DNA of 13,990 nucleotides, from NCBI GenBank assembly GCA_964624465.1, contig CAZUZD010000155.1:1-13990 (forward strand), given 5' to 3'. The notes under the pieces were generated by a model. It was not told where the DNA came from and made no database searches. It worked only from the letters and a program-made list of their open reading frames with translations. The number at the start of each line of letters is the position of its first letter. The first letter of the stretch is position 1. The translations under genes were made by a program, and so were the position numbers. This DNA comes from CAZUZD01 sp964624465. Its GTDB lineage: Bacteria; Planctomycetota; Planctomycetia; Isosphaerales; Isosphaeraceae. Below, piece by piece: positions 1 through 7,061 of the stretch.

Positions 1-623
1 CCACCGGCGGCACCACCGTCAGCATCCGGCCCCACTGCAGCGGGCGTGCTGGACGCCTCGGGGCCGTGATCCGGAACAACGGGCGCCACCGCCGCGGCCG
101 GCAGGACCATCGGCGCCAGGCCGAGCGGCGGCGCCTGGGCGTCCAGGCGGGCCATCGGGCGATCGCCGTTGCCCAGGGCCAGTCGCCCCCAGGCCCTGGC
201 GTCCGGGCGCGGACCCGGGTCGGAGCCGGGGAATCCGGCGACCGTTGCGGCCGGGCGCACTGAGCCCACCGGGGTGACGACGAGCGAGCGCAGGCCACCC
301 GGCAGGCCCTGCGACCACTCCGACACCGGCCGCCGCCCGCCCGGGACCAGCTCGAAGACCCGATCCACGGCCTCCAGCCGAACGTCCCCCGGGCCGCGGT
401 CGAGATGACGCGGGCCGGCGAAGCCGCCCGGCATCCGGCCGGGGCCGGGGCTGGGGCCGGGGTGGGCGGCCGCCATCGGCGGCGGCTCCGGGTGCCAGGA
501 CGGGCCGGCGTCGGCCGGGCCGAACCCGGATCCCATCCCGAACCCGCCATGGCTGAGCAGCCGGCGACCCTCGAGCGATTCGAGGCCGGGCAGCTGCGGT
601 CGTGAGCGGCGGTGGATCGGCAT
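1..623 (-). CDS. Partial predicted exported protein with planctomycete LEPR-XLL-type N-terminal motif
   Basis: The frame is open from an ATG at 623 down to the left edge with no stop, giving 207 visible residues; the C terminus lies outside the window. The protein starts MPIHRRSRPQLPG followed by LESLEGRRLLS at residues 14-24. A basic start, then Pro, then L-E-x-L-E-x-R-x-L-L-S is the hallmark N-terminal motif of planctomycete extracellular proteins (LEPR-XLL / Planc_extracel type), with Gly in place of Pro. No classic hydrophobic signal peptide is visible. Residues about 25-70 are rich in Gly, Pro and Met. After that comes a more normal stretch (DVRLEAVDRVFELVPGGRRP, then SLVVTPVGSVRP), then Ala/Pro-rich sequence. 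Third codon positions are strongly G/C in this frame, unlike the other frames here. No clear Shine-Dalgarno sequence precedes the ATG. The function of the mature part is unknown. I am confident of the frame and motif and not of any activity. Confidence 0.75.
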   Translation of the reverse strand, partial: MPIHRRSRPQLPGLESLEGRRLLSHGGFGMGSGFGPADAGPSWHPEPPPMAAAHPGPSPGPGRMPGGFAGPRHLDRGPGDVRLEAVDRVFELVPGGRRPVSEWSQGLPGGLRSLVVTPVGSVRPAATVAGFPGSDPGPRPDARAWGRLALGNGDRPMARLDAQAPPLGLAPMVLPAAAVAPVVPDHGPEASSTPAAVGPDADGGAAG

Positions 624-1115
624 GCGACGACTCAGCCACCAGAGGAAGTGCGGGACGGAGCCTGCCAGACGGGAACGATCCAGGACCGGCGGGGAGCACG
701 GGGAGCGTGCGCCCGGGGGACCAGGAGATCCGGCCGCGCCTCCGCGTGGGTCGCCCGGGACGACGGTCCCGAATGTGGCGATTGTTGGGTCTCGACGCCG
801 GGAAAGCAACCGATCGACCTGCCTCATCGTCGGCAGTTCGGGCCCGCCGCTTGAGGGTGAGTCGGGAATTCGGGACGCCCGCGCCCGTTCCACCCGACCC
901 TCGGGGGCCCCACCAGAAGTCAGCGAGATTTCGGGTCGGGCTGCGCGCGCTTTCGGGCGGCCGCCCCGATCTCCCCCCGGTGTCGCCGAGCAGACACCGC
1001 AGCCGGCGGCGGACCCAGGCAGGAGGCCGGGGACCCTCGACGGTGCCAGAGTCGGCCGGTCCGGTCGTCGCGGATGGCGACGCGCGGACCCCAAAGCCCT
1101 ACGGAGTCAAGGACG
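624..1115. promoter_or_regulatory. Divergent intergenic region between two LEGR-motif genes
   Basis: These 492 bases separate the start codons of two divergent genes and must carry their upstream control. No coding frame here is credible. The least GC-rich part is about 770-870. On the minus strand it holds a weak sigma70-like pair, TTGCTT (809-804) and AACAAT (786-781), spaced 17 bases; the match is only 3/6 and 4/6, so treat it as a guess. For the rightward gene, GGAG at 1103-1106 lies 9 bases before ATG 1116 and is a plausible ribosome binding site. I found no convincing promoter for the rightward gene and no clear operator. Confidence 0.35.
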
Positions 1116-2150
1116 ATGCGCCCGAACGCCCTCCACCCCCGGATCGCGGCCCTGCTGGCCGGCCACCGCAGCCCGACCACCCGCCAGCCCCGCCGGTCGG
1201 CCCTCCAACTGGACGCCCTCGAAGGCCGGGTCGTCCTCTCGCAGATGAGTGTCCGGGGCCGGAACCTGCCCCCCCGGTTCGCCGCGATGGCCCAGCTTCG
1301 CGCCGCCCGCCAGAACCCGGCGCCGGTCTCGACCACCCCAGCAACCACCACCGCCGTCGCGGCCACGACGACTGCGGCCACGACCACCACGGCCGGCACC
1401 GGCGCCCAGAGCACCGACGCTCGCGGACCGAAGGGGCCGGACGCCGCTTTGATGCAGGATCCGCAGCTCCGGACGCACGTCGACCAGCTCCGCAAGGACA
1501 CCCGTGCGGTGCTGGCCGGCTCGGCCGTCACCGACGCCCAGCGGCAGGCGCTCGGCGACGCTCTGGGGGCGCTCCGCGCGGCCGACGCGACGGTCGACCC
1601 GGCCAGGCTGGCGACGGTGGGCGACCGCCTGCTGACGGCGCTGGCCGATGGCACCTCCGAGGCCGGCGCGACGACGCTCAAGGCCGACTTTGCCGCCGCG
1701 ATCACGGGCACGAGCCTCGACTCGACCCTGGTCGACACGGCGTACGAGGGCGTCTTGACTGTGGCGCGCAGCCTGAACGTCAGCACCGACGAGCTGATCG
1801 CCCTGGCCGCCGACCGCGCCGCCATCCAGGCCGACCTGGCCCGGCTGGGCGTCGACCCGACCGACGGCCCGGGGGGCCACGGGCCCGGCGGCGATTCGAA
1901 CGTCGAACTGATCCTGTCGCCTGGCGGGATGGGGCGCGGTCGTGGCGGTCCGGGGCATGGCCCCGGCGGGTTGGCCCGGGGCGCGGGCACGACCCGCGTC
2001 AGCGATCCGGCCTCCGGCTCGACCGACCCGGGCTCCGGGGCCCTTGATCCCGGCAGCTTCGGCCGGGAGGACGGCGGCCTGGGCCGTCGCGGTCAGCCCG
2101 GCGGCCCGATGGGCCGTGGCGGGCGCGGATTCGGTGGCCGCCGGTTCTGA
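1116..2150 (+). CDS. Predicted exported protein with LEPR-XLL-type motif, helical core and Gly/Arg-rich tail
   Basis: 344 residues. I chose ATG 1116 over the in-frame ATG 1074 because GGAG sits 9 bases upstream and because it gives the usual short basic lead-in. LDALEGRVVLS at residues 32-42 is the planctomycete extracellular-protein N-terminal motif, so export is expected. A Thr/Ala/Pro linker follows (about residues 67-95). A predicted all-helical core (about 110-248) contains two degenerate repeats built on the pattern S-x-x-VT/S...AL..D..A(I/L). The last ~95 residues are Gly-, Pro-, Arg- and Ser-rich and end GRGGRGFGGRRF. The core resembles sequences I recall from other Isosphaeraceae LEPR-XLL proteins, including the AADRAAIQADL signature, but no enzyme motif is visible. 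The function is unknown; a surface or matrix structural role is a guess. Confidence 0.8.
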   Translation: MRPNALHPRIAALLAGHRSPTTRQPRRSALQLDALEGRVVLSQMSVRGRNLPPRFAAMAQLRAARQNPAPVSTTPATTTAVAATTTAATTTTAGTGAQSTDARGPKGPDAALMQDPQLRTHVDQLRKDTRAVLAGSAVTDAQRQALGDALGALRAADATVDPARLATVGDRLLTALADGTSEAGATTLKADFAAAITGTSLDSTLVDTAYEGVLTVARSLNVSTDELIALAADRAAIQADLARLGVDPTDGPGGHGPGGDSNVELILSPGGMGRGRGGPGHGPGGLARGAGTTRVSDPASGSTDPGSGALDPGSFGREDGGLGRRGQPGGPMGRGGRGFGGRRF

Positions 2151-2454
2151 GCTCAGGGCCCTCGCCGGGCGGAAGACTGTCGGTCGCAGTCGATCGGCCA
2201 CCCGGGCGCCCGGGTGGTCGGCCGCCTCGATCGAATCCCAGCCCCGACGGCGCCGGCCCGCGATGGCCCGCGCCGCCGGGGGTGCGGCTGCGCATCGCAT
2301 CCAGTCCGGATCGCCGGACGTTGAGTCCGGGGACCGGCTTGAGAAACGGTGCAGCCGTGGCCGACCCCTGGTCGAACAGCCAGGTTGTGGTCATGAGGCC
2401 CCACGGCCCGATGCGGCCCGGCCGGACTCGTGATCGACGGGAGGAGCGGTTCCG
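2151..2454. other. Intergenic region with two inverted repeats and a strong RBS
   Basis: About 300 bases without a supported gene. A perfect 20-base palindrome lies at 2198-2217. A hairpin GTCCGG-atcg-CCGGAC lies at 2304-2319, and a further GTCCGG copy at 2325-2330 could compete for the same pairing. The sequence GGGAGGAG at 2439-2446 ends 8 bases before the sulfotransferase ATG and is the clearest Shine-Dalgarno in the left half of the window. I found no convincing -35/-10 pair. Confidence 0.4.
2198..2217. terminator. Perfect GC palindrome, candidate terminator hairpin or operator
   Basis: The 20 bases read identically on both strands (CCACCCGGGC followed by its complement). With a GCGC loop this folds as an 8-bp GC stem, extendable by a G-U pair and two G-C/C-G pairs into the flanks. 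It starts 48 bases after the stop codon of the preceding gene. No T-run follows, so it is not a textbook intrinsic terminator. A DNA-binding site is the alternative. Confidence 0.3.
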
Positions 2455-3561
2455 ATGGAGCACGGAGCAACGAGGGCCGGGGCCACCGGCGATCCCCGCC
2501 TGCGGCTGGCGGTCATCGGCACCCCACGGTCGGGCAACACCTGGGTGTCGACGCTGCTGGCCCAGCTCTTCGGGCTCGATCGGTTCGCGGCCAACCGCCC
2601 CGAGGAGCTCGACTGGGACCGCCTGCCGGGTCGCAGCGTGGTGCAGCTGCACTGGCAGCCCGATTCGGAGCTGATCGACGTCCTGCGTCGTCACGATGTC
2701 ACGGTCGTGACCCCGGCGCGACACCCGCTGGACGTGCTGATCTCGGGGCTGAACTACGCCTTCTACACCCATCAGGAGGGGCACTGCCCCGGTGGTGGGG
2801 CGTGCCTGGAGTGTCCGATCGTGGGCCGCTGGCCGCGGAGCCCCGAGCACCTGGCCTACGCCTGCGGCCCCAGTGGCTGCCTGCTGTTCTCGTACTCCGC
2901 CGCCTGGTGGGCCCGCCCCGACACGGTGAGGGTCCGCTACGAGGACCTCGTCGCCGAACCGATCACCGCCCTCGAGCGGCTGGTGGCGACCATCGGCGAG
3001 CCGGCCCGGGTCTCGTTCCACGAGGCGCTGCGGGCGACGGGCATCAGCGTCCTGAAGCCGCAGCGCGAGTCGTGGCAGGCCCATTACTGGCAGGGCCAGG
3101 CCGGGCTCTGGCGGCGGCTGCTGCCGGCGCCCGAGGCGCAGGCCATCGCCGCAGCGCACGCCGAGACGTTTGCCGCCCTGGGCTACGCCTGCGATGCCGA
3201 CCCGGACCTCGACGGCCCGCAGGCCGACCTGAACTGGGTGGCCCTGCAGCTGGACTCGACCCGCGAGAACCTGGGCATCGTGGTGGCCAAGCACCGCCAG
3301 GCCGCCCGTGAGCTGGCCCACGTCGAGGGCCAGCGCAACGGCTTGCTCGAACAGCTCACCCAGGCGCACGCCGAGCTGGCCCGCCTGGCCCCGCTGACGG
3401 AGATCGGCCCCCGCGCCATGGGCCTGGCCCGCGGCCTCACCCGGCTGGCCCGTCGCCACCCCACCCTCGCCGCCGCCGGCCGCCGCCTCATCCGCCGCGA
3501 CACCGCGCACCCCTCCTCCGCTCCGACCCCCTCGAGCCGCCACGCGACCCTCGCCCGCTGA
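2455..3561 (+). CDS. PAPS-dependent sulfotransferase family protein with Cys-rich segment
   Basis: 368 residues with ATG preceded by a strong GGGAGGAG site 8 bases upstream. The enzyme family transfers sulfate from PAPS to an acceptor hydroxyl or amine. GTPRSGNTW at residues 22-30 is the 5'-phosphosulfate-binding loop. R89-H-P-x-x-V-x-x-S97 is the 3'-phosphate-binding motif. KPQRESWQAHYWQGQAGLW (201-219) resembles the conserved late region with G-x-x-G/A-x-W. Between these lies a segment with five cysteines (residues 111, 117, 120, 137, 142; spacing C-x5-C-x2-C-x16-C-x4-C), which is not a standard feature of the family. Residues about 255-312 look like a coiled coil, followed by a basic Ala/Arg/Leu helix and a Ser/Pro tail. 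The acceptor substrate is unknown; a sugar, a lipid or a protein are all possible. No signal peptide is seen, so it is probably cytoplasmic. Confidence 0.85.
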   Translation: MEHGATRAGATGDPRLRLAVIGTPRSGNTWVSTLLAQLFGLDRFAANRPEELDWDRLPGRSVVQLHWQPDSELIDVLRRHDVTVVTPARHPLDVLISGLNYAFYTHQEGHCPGGGACLECPIVGRWPRSPEHLAYACGPSGCLLFSYSAAWWARPDTVRVRYEDLVAEPITALERLVATIGEPARVSFHEALRATGISVLKPQRESWQAHYWQGQAGLWRRLLPAPEAQAIAAAHAETFAALGYACDADPDLDGPQADLNWVALQLDSTRENLGIVVAKHRQAARELAHVEGQRNGLLEQLTQAHAELARLAPLTEIGPRAMGLARGLTRLARRHPTLAAAGRRLIRRDTAHPSSAPTPSSRHATLAR

Positions 3562-3574
3562 CCCCTCGCCGCTC

Positions 3575-3607
3575 GACGGCAAGCGCCGCCGTCCGGGCCC
3601 GCGGGCC
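3575..3607 (+). terminator. Tandem GC hairpins after the sulfotransferase gene
   Basis: Fourteen bases after the stop codon, GACGGC (3575-3580) and GCCGTC (3588-3593) can pair around a 7-base loop. Immediately after comes a 12-base palindrome GGCCCGCGGGCC (3596-3607). No T-run follows. The location suits transcription termination, but stem-loops are common by chance in DNA this GC-rich. Confidence 0.3.
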
Positions 3608-3690
3608 GTGGGTGGAGTCGGACGCGGGGCGGTGGTAGGGTGATGCGCCTGGCCCCGGGGGGATCCGGGCCCGCACCAGGAGCGCTCCCG

Positions 3691-4800
3691 ATGCCGCTGC
3701 CGAAGCCGCTGCGAACGATGGCGCTGAGCCTGACCGGCGTCGCCGCGCTGGCGGGCGCGTGGGCCGCCGAGAGGGGACCGTCCATGACCGGCGCCCGCTG
3801 GAAGCAGCACGACCCGAACCGGCCCCGGCCCCCCGTGGTGGCGCCCGCCGACGCCCCGATCGCCGTCCGGCCGCCGGCCGACGCGGTGGTCCTCTTCGAC
3901 GGCACGAACCTCGACGCCTGGCAGACGCCCGACGGCGGCAAGCCGGGCTGGCGGGTGGCCGACGGCGTGCTCGAGACCGTGCCCGGCACGGGGCTGATCC
4001 GCACCCGCGCCGAGTTCGGCGATGTGCAGCTCCACGTCGAGTGGGCCGCGCCCGATCCCCCGGTCGGCCAGGGCCAGGGCCGCGGCAACAGCGGCGTGTT
4101 CCTGATGGGCCAGTTCGAGATCCAGGTCCTCGACTCCTACCAGGCGAACACCTACGCCGACGGCCAGGCCGGCGCCCTCTACGGCCAGTACCCGCCCCTG
4201 GCCAACGCCAGCCGCCCGCCGGGGCAGTGGCAGTCGTACGACATCGCCTTCCGCCGCCCCCGGTTCGACGCCGCCGGGGCGCTCACCGAGCCGGCGCGGA
4301 TCACCGTCTTCCACAACGGCATCCTGATCCAGAACAACGAGGAGGCGTTCGGGCCGACCTCGTGGATCAAGTGGAAGCCGTACGCCGGCCTCCCTTCGCG
4401 CGGCCCGCTGGCGCTCCAGGACCACGATCACCCGGTCCGGTACCGCAACCTCTGGATCCGCGACCTGCCCGAGCGCCCCGCCCCCTCGGCCGCCGACCTG
4501 GCAGCGCCGAAGCTCGTCACCCTCGCGCCCGAGGCCCTCGACCGCTTCGCCGGCCGCTACCGCTCGGCCAACCGCGCCGACGGCCCGGCGACCGTCGTGA
4601 CCCGCGAGGGGGACCACCTGGCGCTGAAGTTCCCCACCCGCGACGACCTGGTCCCCATCGTCCCGATCTCGGCCACCACGTTCGTCTCGCCCGTCACCGC
4701 CAGCTCGTTCGACTTCCGCTCCGACCCCACCGGCCGCGTCACCGGCGTCCGCTACCGCATCGGCGACGGCGACGGCGAGTGGGTCCGCGTGGCGGATTGA
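3691..4800 (+). CDS. Secreted DUF1080 protein (3-keto-disaccharide hydrolase family) with C-terminal domain
   Basis: 369 residues from ATG 3691, which has AGGAG (3678-3682) 8 bases upstream. A start at 3640 is also in frame but would put 17 odd residues before the signal peptide. Residues 1-26 form a signal peptide (basic start, ALSLTGVAALAGAWA, cleavage near AWA-AE). The DUF1080 jelly-roll domain spans about 63-260: VVLFDGTNLDAWQ opens it, GNSG at 132-135 and EIQVLDSY at 143-150 are the family signatures, and LALQDHDHPVRYRNLWI closes it. Some members of this family cleave 3-keto-glycosides; most planctomycete copies are untested. Residues about 275-369 form a separate beta-rich domain (LDRFAGRYR ... 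GDHLALKF) reminiscent of DUF3471, which is a less certain call. It stands alone and converges on the minus-strand cluster at 4885. Its sugar substrate cannot be read from the sequence. Confidence 0.88.
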   Translation: MPLPKPLRTMALSLTGVAALAGAWAAERGPSMTGARWKQHDPNRPRPPVVAPADAPIAVRPPADAVVLFDGTNLDAWQTPDGGKPGWRVADGVLETVPGTGLIRTRAEFGDVQLHVEWAAPDPPVGQGQGRGNSGVFLMGQFEIQVLDSYQANTYADGQAGALYGQYPPLANASRPPGQWQSYDIAFRRPRFDAAGALTEPARITVFHNGILIQNNEEAFGPTSWIKWKPYAGLPSRGPLALQDHDHPVRYRNLWIRDLPERPAPSAADLAAPKLVTLAPEALDRFAGRYRSANRADGPATVVTREGDHLALKFPTRDDLVPIVPISATTFVSPVTASSFDFRSDPTGRVTGVRYRIGDGDGEWVRVAD

Positions 4801-4806
4801 TCCGCC
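4791..4806. terminator. Hairpin straddling the stop codon of the DUF1080 gene
   Basis: GGCGGA (4791-4796) and TCCGCC (4801-4806) form a perfect 6-bp stem around TTGA, so the TGA stop lies in the loop. Another GGCGGA at 4848-4853, followed by TCAAT (4860-4864), can pair alternatively with ATTGATCCGCC (4796-4806). The site lies between two convergent genes and could act on either strand. No T-run is present. Confidence 0.3.
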
Positions 4807-4884
4807 CTACGAAACACGCGCACGAACGCAGGCCCATTCGCGGCCGGGGCGGAGCCGGGTCAATGCGTCGCGGGCCGATGGCGG

Positions 4885-5661
4885 TCAGCGGCCGGGTTCG
4901 AGGTGGAGGCGGTAGGTGTGCAGGGGGCTGCCCTTGTCGTTGGCGTCCTGGAGCACGAGCCAGGCGGAGCCGTCGGCGGGCAGGGGGGCGCTGAGGGTCA
5001 GGTCGGCATCGGGTGCGGCCCCGGGCGCGGGGGTGGCGGTGGCGAGCAGGCGGCCGCCGGCGCCGTAGAGCGAGAGCAGGGGGTCGAGGGCCGAGCCGCG
5101 GCGGGCGGCCAGGAGCCGGCAGGCGATCGGGGCGCCCGGGGGGCCCTGGACGCGGAAGACGTCGACGTCCTGGTTGCCCTCGATGGCGCCGTCGACGACG
5201 GCGGGCAGGGTCAGCGGCTGGCTGGCGGCGAAGCCGCCGTTGGGCTCGGCCTCGGGGGTGGGAGCCGCAACGTCGAGGCGGATCGGGATCAGGTCCGAGT
5301 CGCCGGCCGGGGTGGTCACGATCAGGCCCAGCGGCTCGCGGGCCGAGCCGGCCGGCAGCGGGAAGGTGACGACCACGCGGCTGTCGCCGAACCGCGCGGC
5401 GTCGAGGCCATCGGGCGGGTTCGCCTTCTCGTGGGCCACGAGCGTGACCTCGGCCACCGGCGGCGAGAGCCGGGCGGCGGTGGCGGTGTCGAGCCCGTGG
5501 CCCCGCACCGTCACCCGCACCGGGGCGGGGCCCGGGGTCACGCCGAACGGGGCCACGGTGCGCACGACCGGCGGTGGCGGGGGCTTGGGCGGATCGTCGG
5601 CCGCCACAGCGACGACCAGGCTCAGCCCGATGCTGACCGCTGGCGGAAGCCGGCGGCTCAT
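4885..5661 (-). CDS. Secreted TIG plus pre-peptidase C-terminal (PPC) domain protein
   Basis: 258 residues. The start is fixed by ATG at 5661, which overlaps the upstream stop as ATGA, and by the signal peptide that follows (MSRRLPPAVSIGLSLVVAVA, cleavage about residue 20-21). A Pro-rich spacer leads to an Ig-like TIG/IPT-type domain (about 33-130, VRTVAPFGVTPG ... VRVTVRGHGLD). Next is a PPC domain (about 137-254): EAEPNGGFAASQPL, then VVDGAIEGNQDVDVFRV and the LDPLLSLYGAGGRLLA strand pair. PPC domains usually accompany secreted enzymes, but there is no catalytic domain here, so a binding or accessory role is likely. Translational coupling to the DUF1501 gene suggests the two products are made together. 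The exact partner and ligand are unknown. Confidence 0.85.
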   Translation of the reverse strand: MSRRLPPAVSIGLSLVVAVAADDPPKPPPPPVVRTVAPFGVTPGPAPVRVTVRGHGLDTATAARLSPPVAEVTLVAHEKANPPDGLDAARFGDSRVVVTFPLPAGSAREPLGLIVTTPAGDSDLIPIRLDVAAPTPEAEPNGGFAASQPLTLPAVVDGAIEGNQDVDVFRVQGPPGAPIACRLLAARRGSALDPLLSLYGAGGRLLATATPAPGAAPDADLTLSAPLPADGSAWLVLQDANDKGSPLHTYRLHLEPGR

Positions 5662-6995
5662 GCGTAGAGTTCCGCCAGGGGCTCGCCGGCGTCGAGGATG
5701 CCCATGGGGCGGCCGTCGGGGGTCATGAGGTGGCGGTTGGGGTCGACGCCGAGGGCGTCGTAGATCGTCCAGGCGACGTCGGCCGGCGGCACCGGGCGGC
5801 TGGTGACGTAGGCCCCCAGCTTGTCGGTCGACCCGATCACCCGGCCCCGCGCCACGCCGGCGCCGGCGAAGAGCATCGAGGCGGCCGGGCCCCAGTGGTC
5901 GCGGCCGGCGTCCTTGTTGATCTTCGGCGTGCGGCCGAACTCGCCCATCGCCACGACCAGGGTGTCGGCCAGCAGGCCGCGATCGTCGAGGTCCTCGATC
6001 AGGGCCGAGAAGCCGCGGTCGAAGTCGGGGAGCCGCTGACCCAGGCCGTCCCAGATCTTGGCGTGGTGGTCCCAGCCGCCGGAATTGATGGTGACGAACC
6101 GCACGTCGCGCTCGATCAACCGGCGGGCCAGCAGGCAGCTCTGGCCGAAGGTGGTGCGGCCGTAGCGGTCGCGGAGCCTCGGGTCCTCGCGGTCGAGCAC
6201 GAACCCGCTGCGGGCCTTCTCCGAGAGGATCATCGCCGCGGCGCGACGGCGGAACTCGTCGTAGGAGTCGATCTGGTCGTTCCCCTCCACCCGCCGCGCC
6301 AGGCCGTCGACGGCCGCCAGCAGGTCGCCGCGACGGGTCGAGCGCACCGGCGAGGGGGCCTCGATCGGGGCAACGTCGCGGACCCGGAAGTTCGCGTCGT
6401 TGGGGTCGCCGGTCCGGAACGACTCGTAGCGGCCGCCGAGGTACGCGCTCTTGCCCAGCTCCCAGGTGAACGACGGGTTGCGGGGGATCGCCACATACGG
6501 CGGCAGCTCGCCGCGCGGGCCCAGCTCGTGCGACACGACGGCGCCCATCGCCGGGTGATCGCCGAACGGGGTGCCGAACTTGCCGCAGAGCACCCAGTTG
6601 GTGGCCGTCTCGTGGTGGTCGTTGTTGTGCGCGCCGGAGCGGACCAGCGTGAGCCGGTCCATCACCCGGCTCAGGTGCGGCAGCAGCTCGCCGATCTGGA
6701 GGCCGGGCACGCTGGTGGCGATCGGCTGATACTTGCCGCGGATCTCCTCGGGGGCGCCCGGCTTCAGGTCGAAGCTGTCGTGGTGCGAGAGCCCGCCGCC
6801 GAGGTACACAAGGATGACCGACTTCGCCCGGGGCGCGGCCGAGCTGCGAGTGTCGTCGGCCGCGCGGGCCTGGGCCCGGAGCAGGCCGGGGAGCGTGAGT
6901 CCGAGGGCCCCCAGCGAGCCGATGCGGAGCGCATCGCGCCGGGTCAGGCCGTCGCAGCGTCGGGTCCGGCCGGAGCCGAGGGGGAGGTCGAACAT
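5658..6995 (-). CDS. DUF1501 family protein with Tat-type signal
   Basis: 445 residues. The N terminus holds a twin-arginine-like signal, LTRRDALRIGSLGALGLTLP (17-36), so export in folded form is likely. The rest matches the DUF1501 family, which has an alkaline-phosphatase/sulfatase-like fold. Seen are LVYLGGGLSHHDSFD (62-75), GAHNNDHHETATNW (121-134), NSGGWDHHAKIWDGL (304-318) and the very typical GEFGRTPKIN...GRDHWGP (351-370). The conserved Asp/His residues in these motifs could bind metal, but no substrate has been settled for this family as far as I know. It lies 66 bases after the DUF1549/DUF1553 gene, the usual planctomycete pairing, and overlaps the next gene by 4 bases. No clear ribosome binding site precedes the ATG. 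Length is normal for the family. Confidence 0.93.
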   Translation of the reverse strand: MFDLPLGSGRTRRCDGLTRRDALRIGSLGALGLTLPGLLRAQARAADDTRSSAAPRAKSVILVYLGGGLSHHDSFDLKPGAPEEIRGKYQPIATSVPGLQIGELLPHLSRVMDRLTLVRSGAHNNDHHETATNWVLCGKFGTPFGDHPAMGAVVSHELGPRGELPPYVAIPRNPSFTWELGKSAYLGGRYESFRTGDPNDANFRVRDVAPIEAPSPVRSTRRGDLLAAVDGLARRVEGNDQIDSYDEFRRRAAAMILSEKARSGFVLDREDPRLRDRYGRTTFGQSCLLARRLIERDVRFVTINSGGWDHHAKIWDGLGQRLPDFDRGFSALIEDLDDRGLLADTLVVAMGEFGRTPKINKDAGRDHWGPAASMLFAGAGVARGRVIGSTDKLGAYVTSRPVPPADVAWTIYDALGVDPNRHLMTPDGRPMGILDAGEPLAELYA

Positions 6996-7061
6996 GGCGC
7001 GGGTCCCGTGGGCGGAGGGCTGGGGTCGCGGTCCGGGTCGGATGGAAGCGTGATCGGTCGG

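Noticed and set aside
19..699. Minus-strand frame with start at 699 and stop at 19
   Set aside because: It is out of frame with the ATG 623 reading that yields LESLEGRRLLS; its product is Arg/Gly/Pro shadow sequence.
837..957. Four copies of TTCGGG (837, 869, 930, 952) in the divergent intergenic region
   Set aside because: The hexamer is common in DNA of this composition and the spacing is irregular (32, 61, 22), so I do not call it an operator array.
602..2047. Plus-strand Arg/Pro-rich frame overlapping the right-hand LEGR gene
   Set aside because: It has no motif. The frame starting at 1116 has the LEGR motif, an RBS and a sensible codon pattern.
3640..3690. Upstream start for the DUF1080 protein adding 17 residues
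   Set aside because: The added residues are Gly/Pro-rich and disrupt the signal peptide. ATG 3691 has AGGAG at ideal distance.
1999..4617. Long minus-strand frame (872 codons) opposite the sulfotransferase and DUF1080 genes
   Set aside because: The opposite strand carries recognisable enzyme motifs with ribosome binding sites and a signal peptide; this product is Gly/Arg/Ala-rich and matches nothing.
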